Shown: piece by piece, positions 1 through 11,001 of the stretch
Position numbering within the stretch: position 1 is the first letter of the stretch
How the letters are laid out: each line of letters starts with the position of its first letter
DNA from: Stemphylium vesicarium
Lineage: Eukaryota; Ascomycota; Dothideomycetes; Pleosporales; Pleosporaceae
Assembly (NCBI GenBank): GCA_004380135.1
Contig: QXCR01000005.1
Location: 62,001-126,000, forward strand
Direction: 5' to 3'
DNA length: 64,000 nt
Translations under genes and position numbers: made by a program
The notes under the pieces: model-generated
What the model was told of the DNA's origin: nothing
Database searches by the model: none
Seen by the model: only the letters and a program-made list of their open reading frames with translations

Positions 1-843
1 ATGCGCCCCTTCAGCGGCACTAACAAGAACACTACAGCCATGATGCCTGTGAGTATCTATTCAGAATTTCTTTGATGTCTGTTCTCATCCTTCTACAGGG
101 CTTCCGTATGCTTGCCGGCGACCCAAACAATCGTAGCCAGAACGGCACATACCCAGGCATCTGTCATAGATGCCTCGAGGAAAGCGAGCGCGTCATGGGT
201 GGGAATGGCGCGCCTTGCTCTCTTAACGACAGCGCCAGCTTGCCATCTACACCATGCCCGGGGGGTATCCGTGCTACAGTGATTTTCCCTTCATGCTGGG
301 ATGGTGTCACTCTCGATTCGCCAGACCACAGATCGCATGTCGCATATGCACCGAACTTGAGCGGTGGGCTCGCGGGTGACGAATGCCCGAGTACTCATCC
401 AGTCAGGATTCCCCAGGTGATGTACGAGATTATGTTTGACACTTCTGGGTTTGCAGATCCCATATACTATGAGGACGGCAAGCAGCCGTTGGTTTATAGT
501 TTTGGCGATCCGTAAGTAGCGTGATTTACTTTCAACAACGAAGCTGGTACTAATGTAGGCAGGACTGGATATGGTGCGCATGGCGACTACTTATTCGGGT
601 GGGAAGGCGACTCGTTGCAGAGGGGAATGGATGCGCTTGGTAACAAGTGTGGGAGTGAGGATTGTACATCTACATTGACAATCCAGGATGGGAGAGATGC
701 AATTGGATGCACAAAGGCGCAGCAGGCTGTGGAGGATGTTGGAGCAGAGACGTGTAGGTTCGCTCTCACCGACGGCCGAGATGGAGACTGACTTGCGCAC
801 AGGGCTCGACGAACTTCCCGGTGGTGTGCAGATTACAGTATAG
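1..843 (+). CDS. DUF1996 domain protein, 3' part
   Basis: The window opens inside this gene, so the ATG at position 1 is probably internal. Exons fit at 1-48, 99-511, 563-753 and 803-843, all with GT-AG introns and a continuous frame ending at TAG 841-843. The protein has the look of the fungal DUF1996 family: an N-terminal MRPFSGTNK stretch, then GFRMLAGDPNNRS, a FPSCWDG motif, and a PVRIPQVMYEIMFDT segment before YSFGDPTGYGAHGDY. Family members are usually secreted proteins of unknown function in fungi, often with a signal peptide and sometimes a C-terminal WSC domain. Neither the signal peptide nor a WSC domain is visible here, because the 5' end is missing and the protein stops soon after the conserved domain. 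No catalytic role can be assigned. Confidence 0.85.
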
Positions 844-1561
844 TGACCATGCTGCATAATCAGCTGCCAGTCAGTCGTTAATATCCTTTTGTGTTCTCGG
901 TATAGCTGGATATGTTTGGAATAGGATTCGAACGATGCCAGAAGAACTGATGTTAGATGTTACATGTCACCTGCACCTCGCATTTCAGTCTCAGCCACAA
1001 TAGTATCGTCTGAGGCTGGGGCATGACATCACCGGCAAATGGCCGAAAGCGCGCCATCACTTGATCGTGCAGCCTGTCCGCCTGGGATGTACCTGCCAAG
1101 GCCAAATGTCGTGACACCTGCAAAGGCGTCTTTGCAGAACTCTAAACTATGCTCCCAGATTCTCGCGCAGAGCAAAAAACTATGGGCTCTGTTTCTGTTC
1201 CCCACGTCGTCGTCGTCGTCGTTGTCGTTGCACAGCAATGGAGCCGCGACATCAAACAGTCGATGGTGCGGGAATCGTGGCCAGACGCCGGGCCGCTGTA
1301 ACCTAGACCCCTGTTTAAGAGTACCGATGCTTTGACGTTTTGGTCCATCATCTACACCAGACGAACCCCGAGCCCCAGAGACAGCACATAGCCGCCACCA
1401 GTTTTAATTTTCCTGCCCGCTCGCCAGCCGTGAAAGCGTACCTCTATTCCTAGTAGCCTCAATGCGATAGTTGAGCACCACCCGGATTCTCGCTACGCTA
1501 ATTGTCGACGGATAGGCCACGTTGGACGGCGGCGCAACAGTCGTCTCCTGGCCATGCCAAC
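844..1561. other. Intergenic, DUF1996 to PMR1
   Basis: No supported gene lies in this 0.7 kb gap. It contains a short trinucleotide run near 1205-1230 and otherwise looks like 3' flank of the DUF1996 gene and 5' flank of the calcium pump. Confidence 0.6.
1205..1230. repeat. Imperfect CGT trinucleotide microsatellite
   Basis: About eight CGT/CGTTGT units in a row, visible directly. It lies in non-coding DNA upstream of the calcium pump gene. The open frames that run across it encode only poly-Thr or poly-Ser and are not believed. Confidence 0.8.
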
Positions 1562-4500
1562 ATGTCAAAAGCGTCGATACCCTCACTACCCTTCTACAAT
1601 GCCTCGAGCGCCCCTTCAAAGTCTTCGCGCCCCTCGTCGCCCATGCTGCAGCCTCCAGAGCCGTATAAGCGAAGCGCGACGCCCTCAGTATGCTATGCGC
1701 CTCCACCACGAGCCCTAGCCCATGACCTCTTGAGATGCCGCTAACACATACCCGTGCAGTCAATAACAGCGACCCATTCTCTTCTGTCCGCCCAAGATAC
1801 CGCCCAAAAACACTCGACGTCGGTGACACATGGCCTCTCTGCCTCCGACGCCTCGGCGCGCATCCACGTCCATGGCCTCAACGAACTCCCACACGAAGAG
1901 CCTGAGCCGCTCTGGCTTCGATTCATCAAGCAATTCAAGGAGACACTTATTCTTCTATTACTGGGGTCCGCCGGAGTCTCCTTCATAATGGGCAATCTGG
2001 AAGACGCCGTGAGCATAACGGTCGCAGTAACCATTGTCGTGACAGTAGGCTTCGTACAAGAGTACCGGTCGGAGAAGTCCATCGAGGCACTGAATCAGCT
2101 GGTTCCGCATTCTGCACACATCATACGCGCTGGAGTGGAGCCATCACGGGGCAGTCGCATGTCAAACGGCACCGCGACCGAGGGCATGGAACTGGAGAAT
2201 CTGAAGGATACAACGGCTTCATTGTCAGCAGCCGAGAGGAAGTCTACAACCATATCTGCGACATTGCTAGTACCCGGTGATTTGGTCCTTTTCCACACAG
2301 GCGACCGCATACCGGCCGACATCCGCATAACACACGCAGCCGACCTCAGCATCGACGAGTCCAATCTTACAGGAGAAAACGAACCAGTTTCCAAGTCGCC
2401 TGATACTATTGCGCCCCCGTCGGGCGTGCAACGACCCTCTTCGCCTTTCTACGCGTCCGAAGCCGCTGGAACGGTAGGCGCAGACATTAGGCTCAATGAT
2501 CAGAAGAACATCGCATTCATGGGCACCTTGGTTAGATCAGGATATGGACAAGGAATCGTCATCGGTACAGGAGGCAACACGGAGTTTGGTGCTATTTCGG
2601 CTTCCTTGCAGCAGATTGAGAGCCCAAGGACGCCTCTACAACTTTCTATGGATCGATTAGGGAAGGACCTGAGTTACATGTCATTTGGCGTTATCGCATT
2701 CATTGGCCTGGTGGGACTATGGAGGGGATGGCAGTTTCTGGAAGTCTTCCAAATCGCTGTCTCGCTTGCCGTTGCCGCCATCCCAGAGGGTTTACCAATC
2801 ATTGTTACCGTCACGCTTGCGTTGGGCGTACTGAGAATGTCCAAGCGCGACGCCATCGTTCGAAGACTACCCAGCGTGGAGACTTTGGCCTCGGTCAATG
2901 TCGTTTGTACTGACAAGACGGGTAAGCCATGTGCCCTGTCAGGGCTGCTATATTTACTGACCACGATTAGGCACCTTGACGACGAACCATATGACGGTCA
3001 CAAAAATATGGCACTTTGGTGAATCCGCTCCTATTGATGTCAAGGAAAAGCACCAGTCAACAGATCTCGACTCGCCCACTCGCAACATTCTGCGCATCGG
3101 AAACATCGTCAACAATGCCCGTCTCTTAAGCGACCAAGCCGCGTCAGCCTCTACTGCAGCGGTGCTCTCATCTACTCTCGGAGACGATAGTGCCTCAGCC
3201 AAGAGTCGATGGGTCGGTCAACCTACCGATGTCGCCCTCCTTGATCTGATGGATGCTTTCGGAGAAGACGATGTCCGGGAAAGGCTAGGCGACCGCAAAT
3301 TCGAAACACCGTTCAGTTCAGAGAGGAAGTGGATGGGTGTCGTGGTTGGTGGTACTTCCGGGAGTCACACTCCTGGCTCTGAATACGCCTACGTCAAGGG
3401 TGCATTAGAAAAGGTTTTAGATCGCTGCGATACATATGTCACTGCACAAGGAAAAGAGGTACCTTTGGACCAAGCACGCAAGCAAGAGGCGATGAAGGCA
3501 GCGGATTCCATGGCTCAAGAGGGTTTGCGCGTACTCGGCTTCGCAAGTGGTGCCTCCAAATCAAAGAAAAGGAACGCCAGTGGTACCGCCTCTCCAGCAC
3601 CATCAATCAATTCTGCTCTCGGCGACGATGATCAGTACCGAGGCCTTGTGTTCGCTGGACTTGTTGGTATGAACGATCCCCCACGGAAGGGTGTCGAACG
3701 AGCTATCCGGCGCCTAATGGCTGGCAAAGTAAAGGTAATCATGATCACTGGAGATGCGGAGACTACAGCAGTTGCCATCGGAAAGAGTTTAGGCATGCCC
3801 ATCACCCCGAACTCGGCGATCGGACGTTCTGTCATCCGTGGAGATGAAGTCGACCAAATGAGCGAGGAAGAACTTGCTCAGGCTATCGCAACGACTTCGA
3901 TCTTCGCACGCACGAGCCCAGACCACAAGATGAAGATTGTTCGTGCACTGCAATCACGAGGCGACGTAGTGGCAATGACGGGCGACGGCGTGAACGACGC
4001 ACCTGCGCTCAAAAAGGCGGACATTGGTATTTCTATGGGTCGATTGGGTACGGATGTTGCAAAAGAAGCTGCAGACATGATTTTGACCGACGACAACTTT
4101 GCCACGATTTTGAACGCGATCGAAGAAGGAAAGGGCATTTTCTACAATATCCAGAACTTCCTCACCTTCCAACTCAGCACCAGTGCAGCAGCGCTGAGCT
4201 TAGTTCTTCTCAGTACATTCCTAGGCTTCCAGAATCCGCTCAACGCCATGCAGATTCTGTGGATCAGTAAGTCTACTATCTATACCCAGCTGGTTGTAAA
4301 CTGACCCCAGCTGCCAGATATCCTCATGGATGGCCCACCTGCGCAATCTCTCGGTGTCGAGCCAGTCGATCCGGCTGTCATGGCTCTTCCCCCGCGTCCC
4401 CGCCAAGCTCGTGTCTTGACACGTCCTCTCATCCAACGTGTCCTTCAATCCGCTACTATTATCATGCTTGGAACCCTGACAACCTACTACCTCGAGATGT

Positions 4501-4862
4501 CCGACGATAACGTCGTCTCTGCGCGCGACACCACCATGACATTCACTTGCTTCGTTCTCTTCGACATGTTCAACGCTTTAACCTGCCGGTCTTCCAGCAA
4601 ATCCGTCCTTGCTGGTGAAATTGGCATTTTCGAGAACAAGATGTTCAATTACGCCGTCGCAGGAAGTCTGCTAGGCCAGTTAGCAGTCATATACTTTCCG
4701 CCACTACAAAGCGTTTTCCAGACTGAAGCGCTCGGCCTGGGAGACCTTGCACACCTTGTCGCAGTCGCGAGTTGCGTGTTCTGGGCAGATGAGGGGCGGA
4801 AGTGGTATGTACGCTGGAAAGGCAGGAGAGGCTTTGGTGGCGGTTACAGCACGGTTGTATGA
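1562..4862 (+). CDS. PMR1: P-type Ca2+/Mn2+-transporting ATPase, PMR1/SPCA type
   Basis: Four exons fit: 1562-1687, 1760-2921, 2971-4266 and 4318-4862, giving about 1042 residues. The start is the first in-frame ATG (MSKASIPSLP). P-type landmarks appear in order: the actuator-domain region with DESNLTGE, the M4 ion-binding motif PEGLP, the phosphorylation motif CTDKTGT with Asp near residue 427 (split by intron 2), the hinge MTGDGVNDAP near residues 765-772, and the M6 region ending in NILMDGPPAQ. This pattern and the size match secretory-pathway Ca2+/Mn2+ pumps (Pmr1 in yeast, SPCA in animals), which load the Golgi lumen and remove cytosolic Mn2+. A Ser/Thr-rich loop around residues 130-160 and a Ser-rich N-terminus are probably cytosolic and lineage-specific. 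ER SERCA is less likely because the protein is slightly longer than 1000 residues with Pmr1-like motifs throughout. Confidence 0.95.
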
Positions 4863-6599
4863 TCAAGGCGAACCGATTTTCTTGGGATATTGGGAGGACG
4901 GGTTTTTGTGTAGGATGATGTGCATAGCGCTTAATCATATTGCTGCTATATCACGGAAATGCATGGCATGGCATAGGATGGCGTTTGCAGCTAGGAACGT
5001 GCTCACGAATCCTCTGTATCAGGGTATATATACTCGACTGCACTTGTTCCACATCCCAATCTTTTTACGTTGTCCAACTCGCGCCTGTTCATTCTGATGA
5101 TAAACAAAAGGCCTCTGCTCCCACATATGTGGTGTTCCCTTTCTTCTCTTAAACACTTGCCAAAAGCCGTCTTTTCGTCTACACGACATGTCACACACAC
5201 ATCCTCTTGTCTTGACCTCGTAAAAACCATCTGCAAGACGTTTATATCTTTCTTCCTGGCGCGGAGCTTGAAAAACAGACATGGGCTCCAGGCGCTTTTT
5301 CAGCCTAAGATTGAGACGAAATTGATGATGAGCGAGTTGCATCGAAATGCAGAATCAACGATACGATGTCTGGATCGCCATGGCGCTTGCGCGTGCATAC
5401 CAAACTCTCGATTCGATTTCTACCTTCCATCTCTCATCTTCCCCCCCTCCCCCCCAAAAAAAACACGCCCGTCTCCTGATATTGCTCCTTCCTGGTAACT
5501 AAAGTCCCGACACAGAGCTAGAATGTGCGTGGCTGCGGGCTGTGTGAAATTGGGCATTCGCCGTTTTCATGTGCGTAGAAAGCATTCCACTATCTATGGA
5601 GCCAAAAGAAAAAGACATCCGGTCCATTATGTGGAGGCCGAGGAGAGCCTTATTACAAGAGATTGTAGATTGGTTTCCATGAGCTGTTGGCACTTTGTAG
5701 AAGGCAGGGTATGTAAATATCTACTCTGCTCCTACGTACTTCCTAAAACTTCTTTCCACTCGCAATATTCTTTCAAATTGATTGGTTTCCAATTGATGTG
5801 CTTGCCGCTGGAGTTCTGGAAACCATTTTCTCTTCACAAATGTCGTGTCAAGAGAACCACGGAAATGGATAAAGACACTCACTAAGGACTATTATGAGAG
5901 TGATGGCGTTGGTCCTGATATAAATTTGTTGCACATACTATATGCACATAAGAAAAAATACCGGCAACCAAGCCGTCATATCAGGGCACGTGCCGAATGC
6001 ATGATAACAAGCACGTCTTGGGACTGCAAATCCCTCATGAGACGTTGTATTCTTCCTTTCTTCGTCCCACCAAACTGTACCCTTTCAAAAAATGTTTTTA
6101 TACTTTACGAAGTGTATGAAAAATGTCATCACAGATACGCATGACTCTAAGCCCTTTGGCCGAAAAAAGAAAGTCATTAAAGATATTTCTGCGATAGTTA
6201 CCCAAAGACACTCTAATAACGTCAATGAGACGTGTGAAATTTCTAGAGCTACAAAAAGCGACAAATGAGAGACTTTATGTGCACTTGGGCTTCTGGCGGA
6301 GAGTATAAAACACGCGATGCCCTGGACTATCACTTTCTTCATGTTGGATTTTGGCATTATCAAAATAAAATGTCAGCGCGAAAATTTCATGAAGACTATT
6401 CCTGCTACGTCTACTAATTGGGCCGCGCTCGAGTCCTGCATACATGGTAGTTGTCAAATTCATATCATACAGCTAAAAGCCTGCGTAAAAACTCCGCGCC
6501 AAATAAAAGAAAGCAAAGAAAAGCCCAAAAGTAAAAGAGTCTCACGACATATTCATGTCCCTAATTCACATGACGGCCTTCCAGTATCGTGTCCGACGA
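4863..6599. other. Intergenic, 1.7 kb, convergent
   Basis: The gap lies between the 3' ends of PMR1 (+) and the arrestin-like gene (-). Open frames are short, lack recognisable motifs and have no consistent splice structure. A C-run followed by an A-run sits at about 5441-5463. Nothing else is supported. Confidence 0.6.
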
Positions 6600-8191
6600 T
6601 TACCGAGACACCATCGTCGCTTCTTCGTACGTAGGCGGCGCACCAACCGGCAACCCACCATCATCGTAGCCGCAGTGTGTTTGTCTGGCTTCGCGATGCC
6701 GGTGCATAGCAGCGTTTTCGTATGTGATAGGCGCAGCCTCAACTCCCACTGGTATCTTCCCGGGCGCGTCGCTCGCAAGTCGCCGTCCCGGCGGAATTCC
6801 GGAGGAAACATGCACTGGGGTCCTCAGCTGCACAAAGAGTATACGACCAGCCTGGCCCTGCGATACAGTTAGCTTCTTCCTCACACATTTCCGACAATTT
6901 ATTCCACCTACCTCTGTACCTCTGCATTGCAGCCCCAACGAGATGTCAACCTCATACCTTCTCTTCACCCCGCACGCTTCAAAACTTGGCACGATCACAT
7001 CCGGCAACCTATCGCCCTCCCAAAATGTCCTGTCAATATCTCTTTCCACGCCTACATCCTCGTGCCCTCTTAGCAAGGGCAAGCCCAGGTTGCTGATGCT
7101 TTGGATGGTCCAACATGACATTTGTATGTCGGTGGTAGCAGGCAGGGCACCGACTTTGATGTCCGTGTAGCCGACTAGGAGCATTTGGAATGATTGGAGA
7201 TAGAGGTCGTGTGGGAATGAGTTTTGCTTGGAGACGCCGAGGCGCATGAAAATACGGCGTTTGTGTAAAAGGGAGGCGTTGGGGAGAAAGTACGCGGAAA
7301 TGGAGATGTGAGCTGGTGAGAAATCCGGGTCGGTGCTCAGCGGATGAGGGATGCTGTTAGAACATGGCGCCATGATAGCGGTTTCGACAGTCTTTACGCA
7401 TGGGAATGTGGACGGTGTGTAATGCTGGCTTAGGCTATCTTGTGGCCAGACCATGATGTTTTGGCTCTGCAAGAGAGGTTAGCTACTTTTTACACAAGAA
7501 GAGATCTTTGCTCATGGCTTTGTCTTACCTTCTTTGTCGTGGATTTGAAGATGCTGTGCACACTGGTGACTGCGACATCGATGTGATATGAGACCGCAAC
7601 TCCCTTGACCAGATTTGACATCGAAGGTGGTAACGTGCTATTGAAAGAGAATGGAGTTCGTGTCGACCGTTTTTCGTCGCATGTGAGCGACAGCACTGGT
7701 GAATTCTGTGGGCATGAACAGCACTCTACGGTCTCGGGCAGCTACATGGAGATCTGTTAGCAAATTACGATGGACGTATAGCAATGCACGAGAGCATTTA
7801 CCTTTAGCTCAAACGCAAAACTGTTGTATCCCCACCCCAACCTCACGTGATCATCGCCGTTGGAAGCACCGCGGGGGAATCGGGACGGTAGTAGCATCTG
7901 CACATCGTGCGCAAACTAACACATCGAGTATTCATCAGTCTGGATCCTCTTTCACTAGCCTCTGATCGAAACCCCGATATGTGCACGTACCCTATGCCTG
8001 TCTTGCTGCTTACGATCGATCAACAGCCCCGTCTTATCAATCAGTGTCAAAGCGCTTTCTCCTACTAAACTCGCGGTAATTTTCGAGATGGTTGTATTGT
8101 TAGACAGGCTGTACACAATGACATTTCCTGAGATGGTATCACCATTTGTGAAGACGACGTGGGGATTGTCGAGACTGATAGAAACATCCAT
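6600..8191 (-). CDS. Arrestin-like trafficking adaptor with PPxY motif
   Basis: Reading on the minus strand, exons fit at 8191-7991, 7897-7802, 7741-7529, 7466-6912 and 6857-6600, for about 440 residues. The start gives MDVSISLDNPHVVFTNGD, the typical first strands of an arrestin N domain, followed by SGNVIVYSLSNNTTISKI. The last residues include APPTYEEA, a PPxY motif of the kind bound by WW domains of Rsp5/Nedd4 ubiquitin ligases. Fungal alpha-arrestins with this layout recruit the ligase to plasma-membrane transporters for endocytosis; that function is inferred from family and motif. The last intron (6858-6911) is 54 nt, a multiple of three, and has no stop, so its retention would keep the frame and add 18 residues. 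It is called an intron because it has a GTAGGT donor and a CTAAC branch just before CAG. Confidence 0.85.
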
Positions 8192-8724
8192 GGCGAGGCT
8201 GAGAAGAATGCAGTATGAGTGAGCGAGCCACCAGCAATTGAGAACACACAACTGCACACATACTGCCCTTTTCTACTGATCAAACTCATGACTACAAAAC
8301 CTCTTCCGAAGGCCTTCTAGTGGCGATGATGCCGTTGGAAAGTCCCGGCTATTTTTAGTCGGCACGCCAAGACTGGTCTCTGACTGTGGGGCCTCGGGCA
8401 TTGCGGTGCACCCTGACCAAGCTGAGGAATGAGGCTTGGGCGCTGTTTGGTTGGTAGGATGGCGGGCGTTGGGGTGAGACGATTGCGGGTGAGCCATACT
8501 GGGTGGTGCCGGCCAAAGGTCGTTGGATATGGTCCCCGGGCGGTATCCTGTGAGACAACTACCTGTGGATTCGGATTTGTATCAATATGGAAAGTCAGGA
8601 ATGTCATCAAAAGATTCATCCAGTTGCGGCTATCTGTCAATGGACGGCTTCTTGTGATAACTGAGGGCCGTGGACTTGGCTCTGTACATGCCCGAACGCG
8701 TGCGTTGGGCTTGCGCACATGAAA
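8192..8724. other. Intergenic, arrestin gene 5' flank
   Basis: This 0.5 kb lies between the start of the arrestin-like gene and the stop codon of the upstream Zn2Cys6 gene, both on the minus strand. It probably holds the arrestin promoter. No further element could be supported. Confidence 0.55.
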
Positions 8725-11001
8725 TCATTGATTGCTATTGTAAAATGAGAAACCTGCATCCAGCCACCCAAGTGTAGGCTGAGTATCGAAGAGACCCCAG
8801 CCCTGATCGAGCATTCCTAGGCCATTATCGGTCGGGAAATCCGGAGCTATCTCTTGGCCAGGCTCATTCATCATCCCAGGTTCGGTGACAAGTCCTTCTA
8901 TGTTCACGGGTAGTTGTGTTTGATCCTCGAGAACATGGTTTGAAGGCTGCGGGGCTGAGGTAAAACCTCGCGGAGGCTCAACGGCAGGTCGATGTTGCTC
9001 GTCCTCCGCTGTATACGATGACATTGCCTTCTCCCTGACTACTAGGCCTTCGCAAAGTCCTATGAAAGATTTGAAGAGTGCTTGTAGCTTTGCGATCGAT
9101 GGACTAAACTCGGTAAGCCCATCGAGCTGGGATGTGACAGTATTGAGTAGTCGGAAATCGGACTCGCTGGAAGAGGCTACGATATTGCAGAAAAGCACGA
9201 AGAAGGGCGTCAGTGGATGGTAAAGCACGGTCCTGATTCGGTCAGTCTTTCCGTCATTCGAGTGCAATAGGCCGCTTACCAATGCATGTACGCGACGTGG
9301 GCTCGGACATCGGTGATAGCCACCGACTCTTCCTGAATGGCTTTCAAGGTGGTCATAGCCATGCGCGCAGACTCAAGGCAGTCGCAATCCATGTTCCGTT
9401 TCGCTGGTTGGCAAATTTGCCTTGAGCGTAGTATGGATGTCCGGAGCGAGTGGTAAGAGAATTTGACGGTGCTTAGCTCGCTTCCCGCATGTAGACCACT
9501 CCATGACTCCGAAGTTTCATGTAACTGAGAAGATTAGCCAGTGCATTTCGGGGCCATGTTTATGAGAACATACACTTGTTATTCGCGCGTAAACATTGTC
9601 TAGTTTGTCAAGAAGATCCTGAACAACAAGCTCGACTCTCGACAGGAGGGACTTCTTGTTCGCAATCCGATCTGGGTGAAGCTCCGACATGTAGATAGCC
9701 TGTATAGGAACAAAGCGGAGGTACGTCGACATAAGAGACGACATCGCTTTGTTGAAGGGAGAAGACAGGGCGGCATCTAGACCGTCGTATTCCAGGAGGA
9801 AGCGGCTTCTCCCCTGCATCATGGAGTAATTCTTGTCAAGGATGTGGCACCATATATAGCAGTAATAAATCTCCTCGTCATCTTCAGTCTCCGTTTGACG
9901 AGCCTTGACTTGGGCTTCAAGGCCAAGGTCTTCGCAGATCTTACACGCAGCTGTGATGAACGTCCAACAGTGCGTTAGATCACCAACTCCTTGCGTGATA
10001 AAAGCCTGTTATTTGTCAGCGAACGCCGTAACGATAGGATTGCGCTGCTTACGCTACACAAGAGTGACTGTAATAAAACAAGCGAAGGGGCAGACAGAAA
10101 ATGAATGCGCACCATTGCAAGCTTTACACTGTTCAGATACTTCGCAGCACTTGCACGCATCCCTGCCCCCACCTCGCCCATACTGTTTTCTGTTAGCACA
10201 GTATTGATAAATTTGAAAGCAGCAGAGTTGACGCAAATGGAATAAAGCAGCAAGGTCTCGGGGCCTGATGTTTTGTAGATTAGCGCGTGACCCATTTCCT
10301 TGAGGGACTTTGGCGAAACGTGCTTGAAGTAATCGAGCACATGAGGACCAAGGTTCTTTCTGTTTACGTCTGGTACCGAGGTCAGCAACGAGACGTCTTG
10401 AAAGATGCCACACACCTACCCCGAACCATCCAGTAGAGCACTTCGATGGAAGGGTATGAGATATCCTCCAATACATCAACGACCCTCGCATTTGGCACGC
10501 TTGTACTATCCCACGATTTGGTAACCTGCGACAGATGATCCACGAACGACATTGCGTCTTTCAGTACACACAGCCTCTCCGCGGGCATGTTCTTTCCGGT
10601 CTTTATCTCTCGGCGGATGAAATCCTGAGCCTCGAGAAGCGAAGGCGATGGTGGTATACTAGCAGAGCAAGTGGAGGATGATGGTGATGTCTGAAGCTCA
10701 TGGCGTCGGTTGTTCTTTTGTGCCGACATAAGCTCAGCACCTCGTGGTCGTTTGATTGCACTTCGGGCCTGCCGCGCAGCCGATTGTGTACGCTTGCATT
10801 GTATGCTTCCGTCTATACAGTTGCCACATGGATCGTTCCGATCGCATTTGACCAGCAAAGATGTCAATATGGAGATTGGTCGCTTGAAGGGAACTGACAA
10901 ACCTTTCGTACTTTGCATGTGTCGCACGGCGATGAATTAGCCGGGAGAGGGGCGATGGTTCGTGTCGCATTGCTTACAACTGAGTTCTGATACATTTCCA
11001 T
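8725..11001 (-). CDS. Zn2Cys6 fungal transcription factor
   Basis: Exons on the minus strand: 11001-10903, 10852-10420, 10369-10053, 10005-9574, 9524-9280 and 9232-8725, about 677 residues, with all later introns canonical. The zinc cluster spans the first junction: exon 1 ends CDTCKVRK and exon 2 begins VKCDRNDPCGNC, giving the full CxxCx6C...CxxC binuclear cluster of Gal4-type DNA-binding proteins. The middle has the fungal regulatory (MHR) region, with CYIWCHILDKNYSMMQGRS and RFLLEYD as in PF04082-like proteins. The C-terminus is acidic and Trp/Gly-rich (GWGLFDTQPTLGWLD), perhaps an activation domain. Intron 1 (10853-10902) has a GT donor but ends TG, not AG, when the cluster frame is kept; see the findings. 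Target genes cannot be predicted. No biosynthetic genes surround it, so it does not look like a cluster-specific regulator. Confidence 0.85.
10853..10902 (-). other. Non-canonical GT-TG intron in the zinc cluster
   Basis: On the minus strand the intron starts GTTTGT after the codon AAG and must end at ...TTTGCTG for the next codons to read GTC AAA TGC GAT (VKCD). No AG occurs at the junction that preserves the zinc cluster. A TATTGAC branch-like sequence lies about 19 nt upstream of the inferred 3' end. Confidence 0.55.

Noticed and set aside
1029..1351. Frames with poly-Thr, poly-Asp or poly-Ser runs
   Set aside because: They arise from the CGT trinucleotide repeat. No conserved sequence surrounds it.
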